A stretch of 64,000 nucleotides of DNA, from contig NC_053146.1 of assembly GCF_016808335.1 (NCBI RefSeq), positions 5,991,015 to 6,055,014 on the forward strand. The letters are read 5' to 3'. Of the stretch, positions 33,101 to 44,170 are shown one piece after another (the stretch's first letter is position 1; the number at the start of each line of letters is the position of its first letter). Under the pieces are notes generated by a model that saw only the letters and a program-made list of their open reading frames with translations, was not told the DNA's origin and did no database searches. Both the position numbers and the translations under genes were made by a program. Origin of the DNA: Panicum virgatum. Taxonomy: Eukaryota > Streptophyta > Magnoliopsida > Poales > Poaceae.

Positions 33101-33320
33101 CCTTGATGCTCTTCTTGGTGACCTGCACGGCCCCATTTTCGAGTTCGACGACGTCCACCTAGACGCCCAGCTTGGTGGCTCAAGCTCAACTAGTGGTAGC
33201 GGCGAGGATGTCATTGACCTGAATGACATTGACATTCCGTTTGACGTCTGGACCTTCGAGATGGAAGATTTCATGTCCCCGCAACACAAGAACAAGAACA
33301 AGAACGATGCCCGCGAGTAG
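30152..33320 (+). CDS. Pseudo-response regulator (receiver domain without phosphoacceptor Asp)
   Basis: Five exons join in frame: 30152-30266, 30532-30690, 30792-31109, 31208-31263 and 32004-33320, all with GT-AG introns, giving 654 residues. Residues about 12-135 form a response-regulator receiver domain. It has the acidic trio (ALLVDDD, residues 19-21) and the conserved Lys (VIQKPL, Lys121). The phosphoacceptor position (after FDVVLA) is His66 instead of Asp, so canonical phosphorelay is not possible. A basic stretch follows (RAARKRKGG, RGKKAKKSS), likely nuclear targeting. A region SSDLFVESVLRTLNVPPYNPKFFSDFAG is conserved-looking but is not a full Myb (B-motif). The tail is Ala/Pro-rich, then acidic. 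LLGDL occurs twice in related segments (about residues 517-545 and 582-612), suggesting an activation region. This resembles the lineage-specific atypical response regulators of grasses. The role is unknown. Confidence 0.75.
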
Positions 33321-34377
33321 TTCTTGAAGGGCGGCAACGCGATGCTTCGTAGAAGTAGACAAGAAGGTAATAAGTGAGAGAGGAAGACTGAGTTCCTTCT
33401 CGGAAATAAAGACCAGCTTTCGACAGTGTGATGATGATGATAATGCAATTACCCTGCATCTGAAATCTGAACTGTTCGTGCGTTTGCCGGAAGATGTTGT
33501 TAAGTTCTTTAGACCTGTTTAATCGTTTCGTTAATGTTACCAGCCATATAATAAACTGGTTTAGTTTTCTTTTTTTGATTCGATATTTCTGAAGCAACCT
33601 TTTTGAGTTATTTTTGCGATTGAGTCCATGGTGTTTCTGAAAACACTATGGCAGCCATTCAAGTGCAAATAAAGTTGGCCTTGGCATTTGGCAAGATGTT
33701 GGATGCAACTTGTGAGTGCAGTGCCAACCCTCCCTAGCATAGTCCCATTGGGAAGTTGGACACAAAGAACCGATTAATAGCTTTACACTCTGTAAATTTA
33801 AAAAACAATTTTGTTCAGATTTAATGTGAAACATAGTGTCAATCTCAATATGTGATTTAGGGTACAGTTCTGAAAAACCAATAATAGTGTTTAGACAATG
33901 CTTTTTAACTTTTTTAACTTAAAAAGCTATAAAAAACTTAGGAAACTAAGCTTTTCAGTTTTCCATGTAAATTCAACTTTTCTGAGCTTTTACCTTTCCT
34001 AACTAAAGTTTTTGATTTTCCGAAAGCTGCACGAGAAGTTCACCGCTTGTTTTCACGCTAAAAAAACTGCCTAGAAGCTCCAACAAATAGATCCCTTTTT
34101 ACCTGTGCTTATAGAGGTGAGACATGCATATATCATGAGTGTACGTATGATATGTTATTCACTGTATTTCGGAAAGATCATATTTTTTTTGAAATATCCG
34201 GAACACACTATAATCTGGGCAACCAAATATTGGATAGTGTTCTTATCAAAAAAAAAAAGAAAAAGAAAAACACCGTCCATTGGTGACAAAAGAAAAACAT
34301 CGTCCATGGCGCAGTGAGAGAGATATTGGACCAAGTTGGGTCCTAACGAAGCCCAGCCCATTAAGAGTTCTCATCTA
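33321..34377. other. 3' flank of the response regulator gene
   Basis: An AATAAA lies near 33404 in the 3' untranslated region. Downstream DNA is AT-rich. A hAT-like MITE may span about 33860-34090 (AAGCTATAAAAAAC then GAAGCTCCAAC), but its ends are not defined. Confidence 0.45.
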
Positions 34378-35277
34378 GGAAAAAAATCTGTTTTACCTCT
34401 TTCAACTATCACGAAAGTTTGGTTTTTCTCCCGCAACTACGAAACCGGGTACTTCACCTCCCTCAATTTTTCAAACCGTGCATTTTACCTCTCTCGAGTG
34501 GGTTTGAAGATTGTTCGCTACAGTAACCGTGGTTGCTACAGTGACCGTCGTTTTGTTTTTTCTTTTTTTAAAAAAAATCAGTTGAATCTTTGAAAAATTA
34601 TTGTAAATTATAGAAAAATCATAAAATGAAAATTTTAATTTTGTTGGACTCCATATGAGAAGATCTACACATTGAACATATAATATGATATGCTTTAGTA
34701 TCAAGTTTATAGAAAAATCATAAAATAAAAAATCTAATTTTGTTAGACTCCACATGAAATTGAATTTATAATAATTTACAAAATTAAATTTCACATGAAA
34801 TTGAATCTAACAAAATTCAATTTTGTAAATTCAATTTCATGTGGAATCTAACAAAATTAGATTTCTATTTTATGATTTTTCTATGATTTGCAATGATTTT
34901 TCATAGATTCAGCCAAATAAATAAAAAAGACAAAGACAAAACCTTCGTAGCAAAAACTTTATACTAAATCATATCATATTATATGTTCAATGTGTAGATC
35001 TTTTCATGTGGAGTCCAACAAAATTAGATTTTTCATTTTATGATTTTTCTATAATTTACAATGATTTTTCAAAGATTTAACTGATTTTTTTTTAAAAAAG
35101 AAAAAGATAAAACTACGGTTAGTGTAGCAAACCGTGTAGCGAAACAGTCTTCAAAACCACTCGAGAGAGGTAAAATGCACGGTTTGAAAATTTGAGAGAA
35201 GTAAAGTACCCGATTTAATAGTTATGGAAAAAAATTCAAACTTTCATGATAATTGGAGGAGGCAAAACAGACTTTCC
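34378..35277. mobile_element. Long foldback element, about 900 bp
   Basis: Arms of about 340 bp pair across an AT-rich centre. The left arm begins near TCTGTTTTACCTCTTTCAAC and the inverted right arm near TCTGTTTTGCCTCCTCCAAT. Both contain AAACCGTGCATTTTACCTCT and the later GAACATATAATATGATATG. The centre has further nested palindromes. It is a non-autonomous element. No clear target duplication was found. Confidence 0.75.
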
Positions 35278-35671
35278 CTCTTCACGGCCATGTTTGGTTT
35301 AGAGGCACAAAAAATTTATTGAAAAGTTTTTCATATGTTTGGCAAAACCAATCCTAACCAAACATATGTAATCTGATGCAATTGCTAAATGCACACAACT
35401 ATGTGTCCCCAAAATTCTGAAATTGCTTGAAATTGCTAAGTGCACACACATAGATACATAAACAGCCCAACATAATATACAGAATCCGTTTCCTTTGCAA
35501 CACAAATATAGTCCATAAACACAAATATTGGGCAACCAACTATGCCGGCACAATTCACACACTGTCTCAAAGTTTACATAACAAAACAAAGTCCCATAAA
35601 TAAATACTAACGACGATACATACTTATTAGAGGCCCAACATATGTCTCATATGGCATAATTTATAGGGTTC

Positions 35672-37168
35672 TCACCGGCGCCTTTGTGCCATAAAACATG
35701 CATATGCAATTTCATCACGGACCGCATTCATGTTCACATCGTCTTCAACTTCATCGGCCTCACGCATTTCCGCCTCATCCTCATCTTCTTCGAGCATTCT
35801 CAACCCGCCTAATGCTGTAGCCATATTAAAGTCAACATCGTCATCATCATTTTCCAAAATGAAATTATGTAGGCCACAACATGCTAGAATGATTTCTACT
35901 TGTGTACGCTCAGAATATTTAGGGATGCCGTAGTACAGAATTCTCCACTTCATCTTCAGGATCCCGAATGACTGCTCTATGACCGACCTAAGTGAAGAAT
36001 GCGCTTTGTTATATACCTCTTGTGTACCCGAAGGTCCTGATCCCTTTCTCCATGCCCGTTGAAGGTACTTCACCCCCCCCCCTATAAGGTGCTAGATATC
36101 CTGGCCTGTTGGGGTACCCCGCATCAACCAGATAAAACTTTCCTGCATTGACAACGCAACAATCAACCAACATGGGTTACATATTCATTGCAACATACAA
36201 CGATGCTTACTTGCAAACAATTTACCTGCGGGTGGATGGGGAAAATTTGTGCCATATTTGCGAATGGCTTCTTGCAGCACTGTCCAATCATGTGCTGATC
36301 CAGGAATCCCCGCAGCAACAAATGTGAAGTGATGATCAAAGTCACATATGGCCAGTACATTCTGAGTTTTTTCATTTCGCCTATCGATATATTGGCCAAC
36401 CTTACTAAAAGGTATGATAACTTTGACATGTGTTCCATCTATTGCCCCTATTGCATTGTTGAAGGCAAGAGCAGACCTATGCTTCGCTACCTTGTGGTGG
36501 ACAGAACTGAAAGTGGAGTCCTTGGGGCGAATTATATCTATGGCTAGCTTCAGGACACAAGATAAGACATGGTGGAATTTGCGGCTAACAGTCTCCATGG
36601 ACCTCTCAAATCTATTTTCAGCCTGCCTAACAGGTTGTGGGGGTTCAACCATGTAAAGGAACAATCCTAAAGCCTCTCTAGATGACATCTTTTTTGTAGA
36701 CTTCAAACCATATCTGCCAACCAACTGTTCATGTAGCATCTCCCACACATGCGGCTGCATCCTAAACATGTTGTAGCAACTATTTGCATTTCTTAATGTC
36801 CTTTCTACCCACTGAATTCCTGACTCCACTGGCACTCTATATGGTTGTTTGCACAAGTAAGTGTCATGGTACATACCTACAAGTATGGCCTTCTTCATCA
36901 GTTTCCGCCTCCTCCGTGCACTGTCCAAGGCAATCTTAATGCCCTGGAAAACCGGATTTTCTTTGCCATACAACTCCTCTAGCTCCTTGTACCGCTCCTC
37001 GTCTGCCTCATCACTTGAGTTATCTTCACTCACCGAACTCGAGTCTCCTTCAAAATCGATGCCCTCCAAATCGGATCCTGAGGTGTCCCCGTCGATGCCC
37101 TCCTCTGCTGCCACGGAAGGACCCATTCCAAAAAATTCTGCGTTGTCACCTCGACTGGAACCCTGCAT
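35672..37168 (-). pseudogene. PIF/Harbinger DDE transposase with one frameshift
   Basis: Exon A runs 37168-36226 and exon B 36142-35672, with a GT-AG intron between (PPAG|KFYLVDAGYPNRPG). The acidic N-terminus is followed by a helix-rich region and a DDE_Tnp_4-type core: AIDGTHVKV (first Asp), GSAHDWTVL (second Asp) and SVIEQSFGILK (Glu). All three catalytic residues are present. A run of ten C (36073-36082; G on the coding strand) makes the frame +1 relative to the one that continues as KYLQRAWRKG. The protein would be truncated after about 30 more residues. The ATG at 37168 overlaps a splice-acceptor-like ATGCAG, so an earlier exon is possible. Only one lesion separates it from an intact gene. 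Confidence 0.85.
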
Positions 37169-37438
37169 TGCATAGACATACAACTTAGTTAGTAAATGTA
37201 GTATGGGATAAGAAACTAAACAGGGCATCATGTGTAAAAAGGAATTCCGACTCAATTATGACATAACAGGCCATACGTACTACCAGAACATAGTACAGAA
37301 ATTACTCATGCATGCAATCCCCGATACATAGTACGAATACTATTAAACAGCACAGTACAGTGGTTCTAGCAAATTACACACCCTTAATTAAATAGTTCCT
37401 AGGACAACATACACCCATACAGCACAACAACCTAAGTT

Positions 37439-37512
37439 GCACGGATACGGATACGCGGATACGGCAATTTTCTAAAAAACCCGATACGCGGATACATTTA
37501 CTATTTTAAAAA

Positions 37513-37559
<47 letters not shown>

Positions 37560-38400
37560 CAGCGCCACAAAGTATTTCCTCCACCAATAATAATAATGGC
37601 TTCTCCAGAATGGAGCCAATTCATGTTAGTACCTAGGTATTTCATAAGAAATATGGCACCAGCATATCAACTACTAACTGCGGGTCCCACATATCATACA
37701 CTTCATTTTTTATCCACCCACTCCCCCAACCCCGTCGCACTCCACTCTCTCTCTCTCTCTCTCTCTCCTCCCTTCACTCTCCCCAGGCCGGCGGCGGCAC
37801 TCCTCCGGCCTCCCTCGCCGGCACCGGGCTAGACGGCGGCAGGCGCGGCAGGTGCGGCGGGCGGCCACCGGATCTGGTCGATGGCGGGGGCGCGGCGGCC
37901 CTCCTCCCTCGTCGCGCTGGATCCCCCTCCCTCCTCCCTGCTCCCTCCCTCGGCGGCCATGGCGGCCGCGGCGCGGGGCGGAGGCGCGGTTCGTGGTGTA
38001 GCGGAGGAGCGGGACGGCCCTGCTCCCTCCTCCTACCTCGATTTGGGGCGGCGGACGGCCCTGCTCCCTCCTCCTCCCTCGATTCGGGGCGGCGGCGGCG
38101 GCCGGAGCCCCTCTCTGGCTCTCTCTCCCCGGCGGGCGGCCTCGACGGTCTCGGCGGGCGGCGAGCTCGGCTCGGCTCCGGTGCCCCGCACCTCCATCCT
38201 CCCTCCTCCCTCCCCGTCCCGCGGCGCCGGATCTCGAGCTCACGTGCTCCTCTCTCTGCTCTCCGATACGGCAACAGATATGTATCCAAACCTGAGTTTC
38301 AAGGCCCATTGCGGCCCAGTATGCCGATACGCGATGGATACGTATCCCTGGCGTATCCCTGGCGTATCCGTATCCGATACGTATTGGATACGGGATATGT
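37439..38400. mobile_element. Inverted-repeat element between the two Harbinger genes
   Basis: The left end CACGGATACGGATACGCGGA and a right end rich in GCGTATCCGTATCC are inverted partners. The interior has an (AAT)n microsatellite (37515-37557), a (CT)n run (37745-37767) and a GC-rich block. That block has open frames on several strands and no domain, as in an element carrying captured sequence. Confidence 0.55.
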
Positions 38401-38493
38401 GGTCTCTTGGATGTATCGGGGTAATGGAGACAACAACAAATCACTACGGGTGGACGACCTAACAGAACGTCCACGGTAATGGTAACCACTCAA

Positions 38494-40896
38494 TCAACGC
38501 CGCCTCTCGAACGCTCTCTGGATCCAAATCCGCCTAGCTTCCCGTGTTTTCAGGGACAAGTACGCATCTCGTTCTCGCTCGTCCTTGAAATGGTCATGAA
38601 GAAAAAAGTACTCCTCGCTCGCCTCATCGATCCCACAATCAACTGCCAACTGCAAGCAACGCATATATGCCTCGCATTGCTCTTGGATCCGCTGATGCTG
38701 CTTGTCATTAAGCTGGTTGATTGCCTTTACAGTTTTGCCGTCATTTGCTTTCAGCTTGCCTAAAAGTTTTTGTAGCACCGTTTTTGATTTTTTGGACCGA
38801 CTGCTGCTTGCTGGGGACATTGCTGGTTGCTCCTTCTTGGATGGGCTGTCCGCAGTCGATTTGGTTGCGTCACTGCTTCCCCTCTTACGGCTACCTGATG
38901 TTGGTACAGAGGTGCTATCCTGGGCAGGGGTGTCCTCGAAATCCCTCTCCGCTGTGCTCCGTGCGGCCGCTGTTCCAAGCATGGAGCCCCACTCAATGGC
39001 AACATCCTTGAACATGGCGGGCAGCAAAGAAGCCCAACTTGGCTCCTCGAACTTCAAGCGGTCCACCTCCCTCAGCTTCTGTCGAAGTAATATAGACACC
39101 AATTAGCTTCAATGGCATGACATGTAGTACCAAAGACTTCAAGCATAGAAAATTGAGGTACTGTGCAAGAATGCTTACTTTAGTGTAGTGATCCCAAACA
39201 TCTTTGCGGGCCTTGTAGCCGCCCCCTACTCGGCCACCACCTGTGCTGCTTTTCAATTCAGTCAAACAAGTATGGAAGATTTTAAGCTGCCGGTACCTAG
39301 CAAGCAATTGATTCTTATCGTGGTTCCACCCTGTTCTTTCTTTGAAAGCCTTAACCAGGTTCCTCCACCCTAAACGAGACATTTTACCCTCTTGACAGTT
39401 TCCTTCCTGCATTTGTTCCAGCCATAGTTCACACAACGCTTCCGTTCGAGAATCATTCCAGTTGGCTCTACGGGTCTCGTTCTACGGCCACAAATGATTC
39501 AATAAGTGACAAGTCATCAGGCATGCAACAAATTATTCAAGAAGTGACAAGTTCAATGTTCAAGCATAAAACAACAAAAAAACATGATTGTTGATGTCAT
39601 AGTGTTGTATTTTTTTTGAACTAGGCACACAACATTCGTTGCTGTTTATGGAAAGGGATAAGCAAAATATAAGTCCAATCAGTTAGCGAACCACTAACAG
39701 CAAAAGTGAATAGCACATCTGAAATAAAGATTTGCTCCATTTAGATTCTTCAAAGTTCTTACATGCTATGCCAATCATTGAAGTATAAAAAATAAAGGTG
39801 AAAGGGTGCGCATTGGAGATTGTATATGCTGAAAACAAAATGGAGGTAGTAACCTCCATGTTTAACGCATTAGCTTACAGCTACATTCTCTGAGTACATC
39901 TGAACCATAATCATATGTGTTCATAAATGGCCTCCAGACAAAAAGGTGCAACAAATTGCCAAAGGAAAAAAATATCATACCACCTGTATGCTGCACGAGA
40001 GTGATGCATAATACAAGGCATCAAGTACTCTAAAGATAGGAAGGAGACAACTACTGTCGTAGCCATTCTGAATTTACAGTTCACAGCTAGCAATTGGAAG
40101 TAGTAATTTGAAGTAGTAATTTACTGAAGACTAACTGCAAAACTTTGTTTTCCTCACTCCATTTCTGTTATATGCTAATATCTGAAATCACAAACTAGAA
40201 AATGCATTTCTTACCAAAGACAATCCGGCGTCAGCATCCTCATCACTTGAGTCACTTTCGTTGGTTGACGGAATAGGAACAGGGGTCGGCGCCTCCCGGA
40301 GTGTTTGGCGTCGGGTGATCCGACGTCCGGGAGCTGAGGCAGCAGAGATATCATCGCCCATAGGCACCGAAGCCCAGGTACTAGCCTCGCCGTACCCTCC
40401 TGCACGTATGAAACAACAGATACATGTTACAAAACATTATAAATGTGGAAGTCGGTATGACTAATGCATGGCACTGACCGTAAGAGCTATGAACTTGACG
40501 CATCGGAATAGGCGCGACGGATGCAGAGGGGCCACCATGCCAGTTCGCCATGGAGGAGGTGGAATGCCTTGCGGGTTCTGCAAGGAAGTGTGCGCCGGCA
40601 GGAGGTGTGCATTGGTAGTACGGATGCGCCGGCCCAATCATGGCTGCTGCAGGACCCATTTGTGTAGGATAAGCGCCAAAGTACGGGTACCCGGAGTAAG
40701 GAAAGGCCGAAGCATTGGGTCCTCCGCTGCCAGGCGGTGCGCCACTGAAACCAGACAACCCATGCGGCGGCGGTGGCATGCCTCCGGGGACCGGCGATTG
40801 GCTCGACGCCGAGCCGAAGTAGGGGTTCAAGCTGGTCGAGAACCAGGGGTCCAGCTGTGGGTAGTTGCCGAAGCCGTCGTCCCCTTGGCCGGCCAT
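38494..40896 (-). CDS. PIF/Harbinger Myb/SANT-like protein (second element gene)
   Basis: Exons are 40896-40479, 40399-40215, 39481-39179 and 39078-38494, all with GT-AG introns and joining in frame, for 496 residues. The start MAGQGDDGFGNYP opens a Pro/Gly/Tyr-rich N-terminus. An acidic Ser/Asp segment follows (STNESDSSDEDADAG). The Myb/SANT-like DNA-binding domain (RANWNDSRTEALCELWLEQ, then LVKAFKERTGWN and RYRQLK) comes next. A Ser/Lys-rich linker and a charged helical C-terminus (LHDHFKDERERDAYL) complete it. In PIF/Harbinger elements this protein binds the ends and helps bring the transposase to them. The frame is intact, unlike the neighbouring transposase. Confidence 0.8.
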
Positions 40897-41799
40897 GGCA
40901 GCGCGCTGCCAAGGGGGAGGAGCAGTGGGACGAAAGCAGGAATGGAGGGGGTGCGGCGCAAGAGGTTGAAGGCCGGCGTGGGGGAGCCTACTGGGTGGCG
41001 CACAAGGATGGGAAGGGCCCCGGGGGAGAGCAGGAAACGGGGCGGCGGGGCGAGGACCCCAAGGCCGGCGATGCCATGGCGAACTGTGGCACAGAGACGG
41101 CCGCGGGGCAGGGTTTGGATGTGGGATGCTGGATCCCGCACAAGGCAGGCGTGCGCCGGGCACCGGGCCAAGGAAGGAGGCCGGCCGGCACACCGGAGCC
41201 GGCCCGGCGGCGGCGGCGCAAAAGGAGGTCAATGACCCTGGCCGGCAGAGGGGTTGCAAGGGCGGGGACGATGCAGCAGCCGGGGAGAAAAGCGACAGGG
41301 GCCTGTCGGCGGCGGATCCATTTGCTGCCGCGGCGGAGGGGGGGGCGAACACGTGCCGGCGGCCGCCGGTCCGGCCCCGACCTTGAGGCGCCGCTTCTGC
41401 GCCTTGTACGGCGGAGGCACGGAAGCCGCCTGCAGATTCGGTGTGTGGGGGGTGGCGGCCACCGGATCCGTGCAACGGATGGCAATGCGGCGGCCGGCGG
41501 CGGCGGATTGCGGCGGCGCGAGGAGGACCAGCGGCGCCGCGTGAGGCAGGAGGCGGATGTGGTTTGCGGTGGGGAGGAGGGCGCATGAGCGCGTTGTTGC
41601 GCTGGGGCAGGCGACGGGGACGCCTAACGCGGTAGTCCGTGGGTCCCCCTATGACCCCATTCCTTGGGTTATTGTTACAACCAAACACATGATATTCAGA
41701 CCATGGGATTTTTTGCACTCCAACAAGCAAACAGGGCCCACAATTGTTCTCTTCCACTGCGGCGGATCAGCGCCGCTCCTCGCACCTCCCGCCGGCGCC

Positions 41800-43977
41800 A
41801 TGGCCTCCCCGTCCCCTCCCGCCTCCCGCCGCCGCAAACACACCATCTACCACGGCCACCGTCGTGCCTCTCCGCACCGCCCCACCGTCCGCGGTGGCCT
41901 CTTCACCGACCTCCGCTCCCCGTTCCCGAGGCCCCGCGCCCCCGACTCCCCCTCCGCCACCGCCACCCCCTTCCGCCTCCCCTACTGGGATCCGGACTCG
42001 CCCTCGTCGTCTTCATCCCTTCCCTCCCCGTCGTCGCCTTCCGCCTCCGCCTCCGCGCGCCGCCTCTCCCCGCTCGCGCGCTTCCTCCTCGACGCGCTCC
42101 GGCGCCACCAGCGCTGGGGCCCGCCCGTCGTCGCCGACCTCACCAAGCTCCGCCGCGTGCCGCCCTCGCTCGTCACCGAGGTCCTCACCGCGCGCCCGCC
42201 CCCGCCGCCGCCGCTCGCGCTCCCCTTCTTCCTCTGGGCCGGCCGCCAGAAGGGCTTCCGCCACTGCTTCCCGGCATTCCACGCCCTCGCCTCGCTGCTC
42301 TCCGCGGCCGGTCTCCCCGGGGCAGCCGACCAACTCCCGGACCTCATGCGCGCCCACGGAAGGCCCGTCTCCCACCCGCAGCTCACGCTCCTCGTGCGGC
42401 TCCACACTGCTGCGCGCCGCCCGCTCCGCGCTCTCCACGCCCTCCGCCGCTTCCGCCACGAGTTCGACGTCAAGCCCGAGGTCCACGCGTGCAACCGCGT
42501 CCTTGGTGCGTTGGCTGCCTCAGGGCATGTTGAGGACGCGCTCAAGCTGTTCGATGAAATGTCTGAGACAGAAACACAGCCTATGCCAGTGACGTTCGCG
42601 ATCATGGTGCGCGCGCTGGCACGTGCTGGGATGACGGAGAGGCTTCTGTGGATGATTGGGAGGATGCGGAGCGAGGTGTGCCGGCCTGATGTCTTTGTGT
42701 ACACCGCACTGGTGAAGACAATGGTGCGGAGGGGGTATATGGATGCTTGCATCAGGGTGTGGATGGAAATGGAGAAGGATGGGGTGGAGCCAGATGCGAT
42801 GGCATATGCAACGATGGTTGGGGGGCTGTGCAAGGCTGGGATGGTGGAGGAGGCAGTGGAATTGTTCAAGGAGATGAGGAGCAAGTGTTTACTTGTGGAC
42901 AGGATGGTGTACGCGTCGCTTATTGATGGGTATGTTTCCACTGGGAGGGTTGGGGATGGGTGTAGGGTGTTGAAGGAGATGATTGATGCTGGCTATCGGG
43001 CTGATCTGGAGATCTATAACTCACTTATTAATGGCCTGTGTGGCATAGGTAGGGAGGATAAGGCTCATAAGATGTTTCAGATTGTTCTTCAGGAGGAGCT
43101 CATGCCAAGTTCTGATACTGTTTCACCATTGCTAGCTTGTTACGCTGAAAAGGGTGAACTGGTTATGTTTTTTGCATTGGTCAACAAACTGGCAGAGCTG
43201 GAGTTGCCTGTTGTTGAATTTTTAGTGGATTTTATGAAGCTCTTTGCACGCAAGGATGGTAGGGAATTAAAGGCTGTGGAAGTGTTTGATGCATTGAGAC
43301 ATGAACAGTATTGCAGTGCGGGCATTTATAACATTGTTATTGAAAATCTGCTGAAGATCAAGGAAAGGAAGAAAGCACTTTTGTTGTTTGAAGAAATGCA
43401 AAGTTCAGCTCACTTCAAGCCAGATTCATGTACATATAGTCACATGATCCCATGTTTTGTGGATGAAGGAAATGTCGAAGAGGCCTGCTCATGCTACAAC
43501 TACATGATGAAGGAAAATTGGACACCAAGTATGCCAGCCTATTGTGCTCTTGTGAAAGGGCTTTGCAAGATTGGGGAAATCAATGCAGCTATTTCTCTTG
43601 TTAAAGATTGTCTTGGAAATGTAGAAAATGGGCCAACTGAATTCAAATACACCTTGACTATTCTGGAAGCTTGCAGGTCAAAAAGCCCAGAGAAAGTCAT
43701 CAATGTGGTGGAAGAGATTATTGAAGTAGGCTGCTCAATGGAAGAAATTATCTATTCTGCTATTATATATGGCTTCTGCAAGTATGCAAGCTCAACTGAG
43801 GCGAGGCATGTATTCACTACTATGAGAGATAGAAATATCCTGTCAGAAGCCAATTTTATTGTCTATGAGGACATGCTGAACGAGCACTTGAAGAAGGTCA
43901 CTGCAGACTTGGTGATATCTGGATTGAAGCTTTTCAACCTTGAATCAAAATTGAAATGGAGAAGCACAATTGATTGA
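41800..43977 (+). CDS. P-class pentatricopeptide repeat protein
   Basis: A single exon of 725 residues. The N-terminus (1-60) is Arg/Ser/Pro-rich and looks like an organelle transit peptide. About residues 60-225 contain the region PLALPFFLWAGRQKGFRHCF seen in many plant PPR proteins. About residue 225 onward has tandem 35-residue repeats with a P-class pattern (VFVYTALVKTMVRRGYMDAC, MAYATMVGGLCKAGMVEEA, LEIYNSLINGLCGIGREDKA). No E or DYW extension follows. PPR proteins bind single-stranded RNA and act in processing or translation in mitochondria or plastids. The order resembles the Arabidopsis At4g20740 (EMB3131) type, from memory and not checked. The ATG at 41800 is chosen because it starts the transit-like sequence. 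The frame is open upstream only because it runs into the adjacent Harbinger end. Confidence 0.9.
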   Translation: MASPSPPASRRRKHTIYHGHRRASPHRPTVRGGLFTDLRSPFPRPRAPDSPSATATPFRLPYWDPDSPSSSSSLPSPSSPSASASARRLSPLARFLLDALRRHQRWGPPVVADLTKLRRVPPSLVTEVLTARPPPPPPLALPFFLWAGRQKGFRHCFPAFHALASLLSAAGLPGAADQLPDLMRAHGRPVSHPQLTLLVRLHTAARRPLRALHALRRFRHEFDVKPEVHACNRVLGALAASGHVEDALKLFDEMSETETQPMPVTFAIMVRALARAGMTERLLWMIGRMRSEVCRPDVFVYTALVKTMVRRGYMDACIRVWMEMEKDGVEPDAMAYATMVGGLCKAGMVEEAVELFKEMRSKCLLVDRMVYASLIDGYVSTGRVGDGCRVLKEMIDAGYRADLEIYNSLINGLCGIGREDKAHKMFQIVLQEELMPSSDTVSPLLACYAEKGELVMFFALVNKLAELELPVVEFLVDFMKLFARKDGRELKAVEVFDALRHEQYCSAGIYNIVIENLLKIKERKKALLLFEEMQSSAHFKPDSCTYSHMIPCFVDEGNVEEACSCYNYMMKENWTPSMPAYCALVKGLCKIGEINAAISLVKDCLGNVENGPTEFKYTLTILEACRSKSPEKVINVVEEIIEVGCSMEEIIYSAIIYGFCKYASSTEARHVFTTMRDRNILSEANFIVYEDMLNEHLKKVTADLVISGLKLFNLESKLKWRSTID

Positions 43978-44170
43978 AGAAATATTTATGCAGTTACTCG
44001 GTACAATATACTTCTCTTCATTCCGATTTCTAATTTTCAACAGTACATGCACATCTATGTTATTAACTTAAAAGTATTCTCATGTGTTTAGATGCTTTCC
44101 CGTAGAAAAATACACGAATCCCAATGTAAATTTTGGTCCATTGCCGATTTCCCATTATCTGTCCTGCTCA
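43978..44170. other. 3' untranslated region of the PPR gene
   Basis: Follows the stop codon. AT-rich and without coding potential. Confidence 0.5.

Larger units (their letters stand above)
35286..41738 (-). mobile_element. PIF/Harbinger transposon with both genes, about 6.45 kb
   Basis: The left end GGCCATGTTTGGTT and the inverted right end GGCCCTGTTTGCTT are PIF/Harbinger-type termini. Both are followed by CAAAAAAT at about the same distance. The 3 bp flanking each end are CAC (35283-35285 and 41739-41741). That is the right size but not the TTA/TAA usually preferred, so the ends are probable rather than certain. Inside, both on the minus strand, are a DDE transposase and the Myb/SANT-like partner. 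An extra inverted-repeat element is inserted between them (37439-38400). Confidence 0.7.

Noticed and set aside
33185..33260. DLNDIDIP near the end of the response regulator as an EAR repression motif
   Set aside because: It does not fit DLNxxP or LxLxL; the Pro is displaced.
32091..33320. Treating the last exon of the response regulator as a separate 409-residue protein
   Set aside because: Upstream exons join to it in phase through four GT-AG introns and supply the receiver domain and TATA box.
40468..41588. Plus-strand frames of 255-271 codons opposite the Myb-like gene and its upstream region
   Set aside because: Shadow frames of a GC-rich region. The minus-strand exon model has matching splice sites and a known domain.
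41982..42941. 319-codon minus-strand frame across the PPR gene
   Set aside because: Antisense shadow. The plus strand has the PPR repeats.
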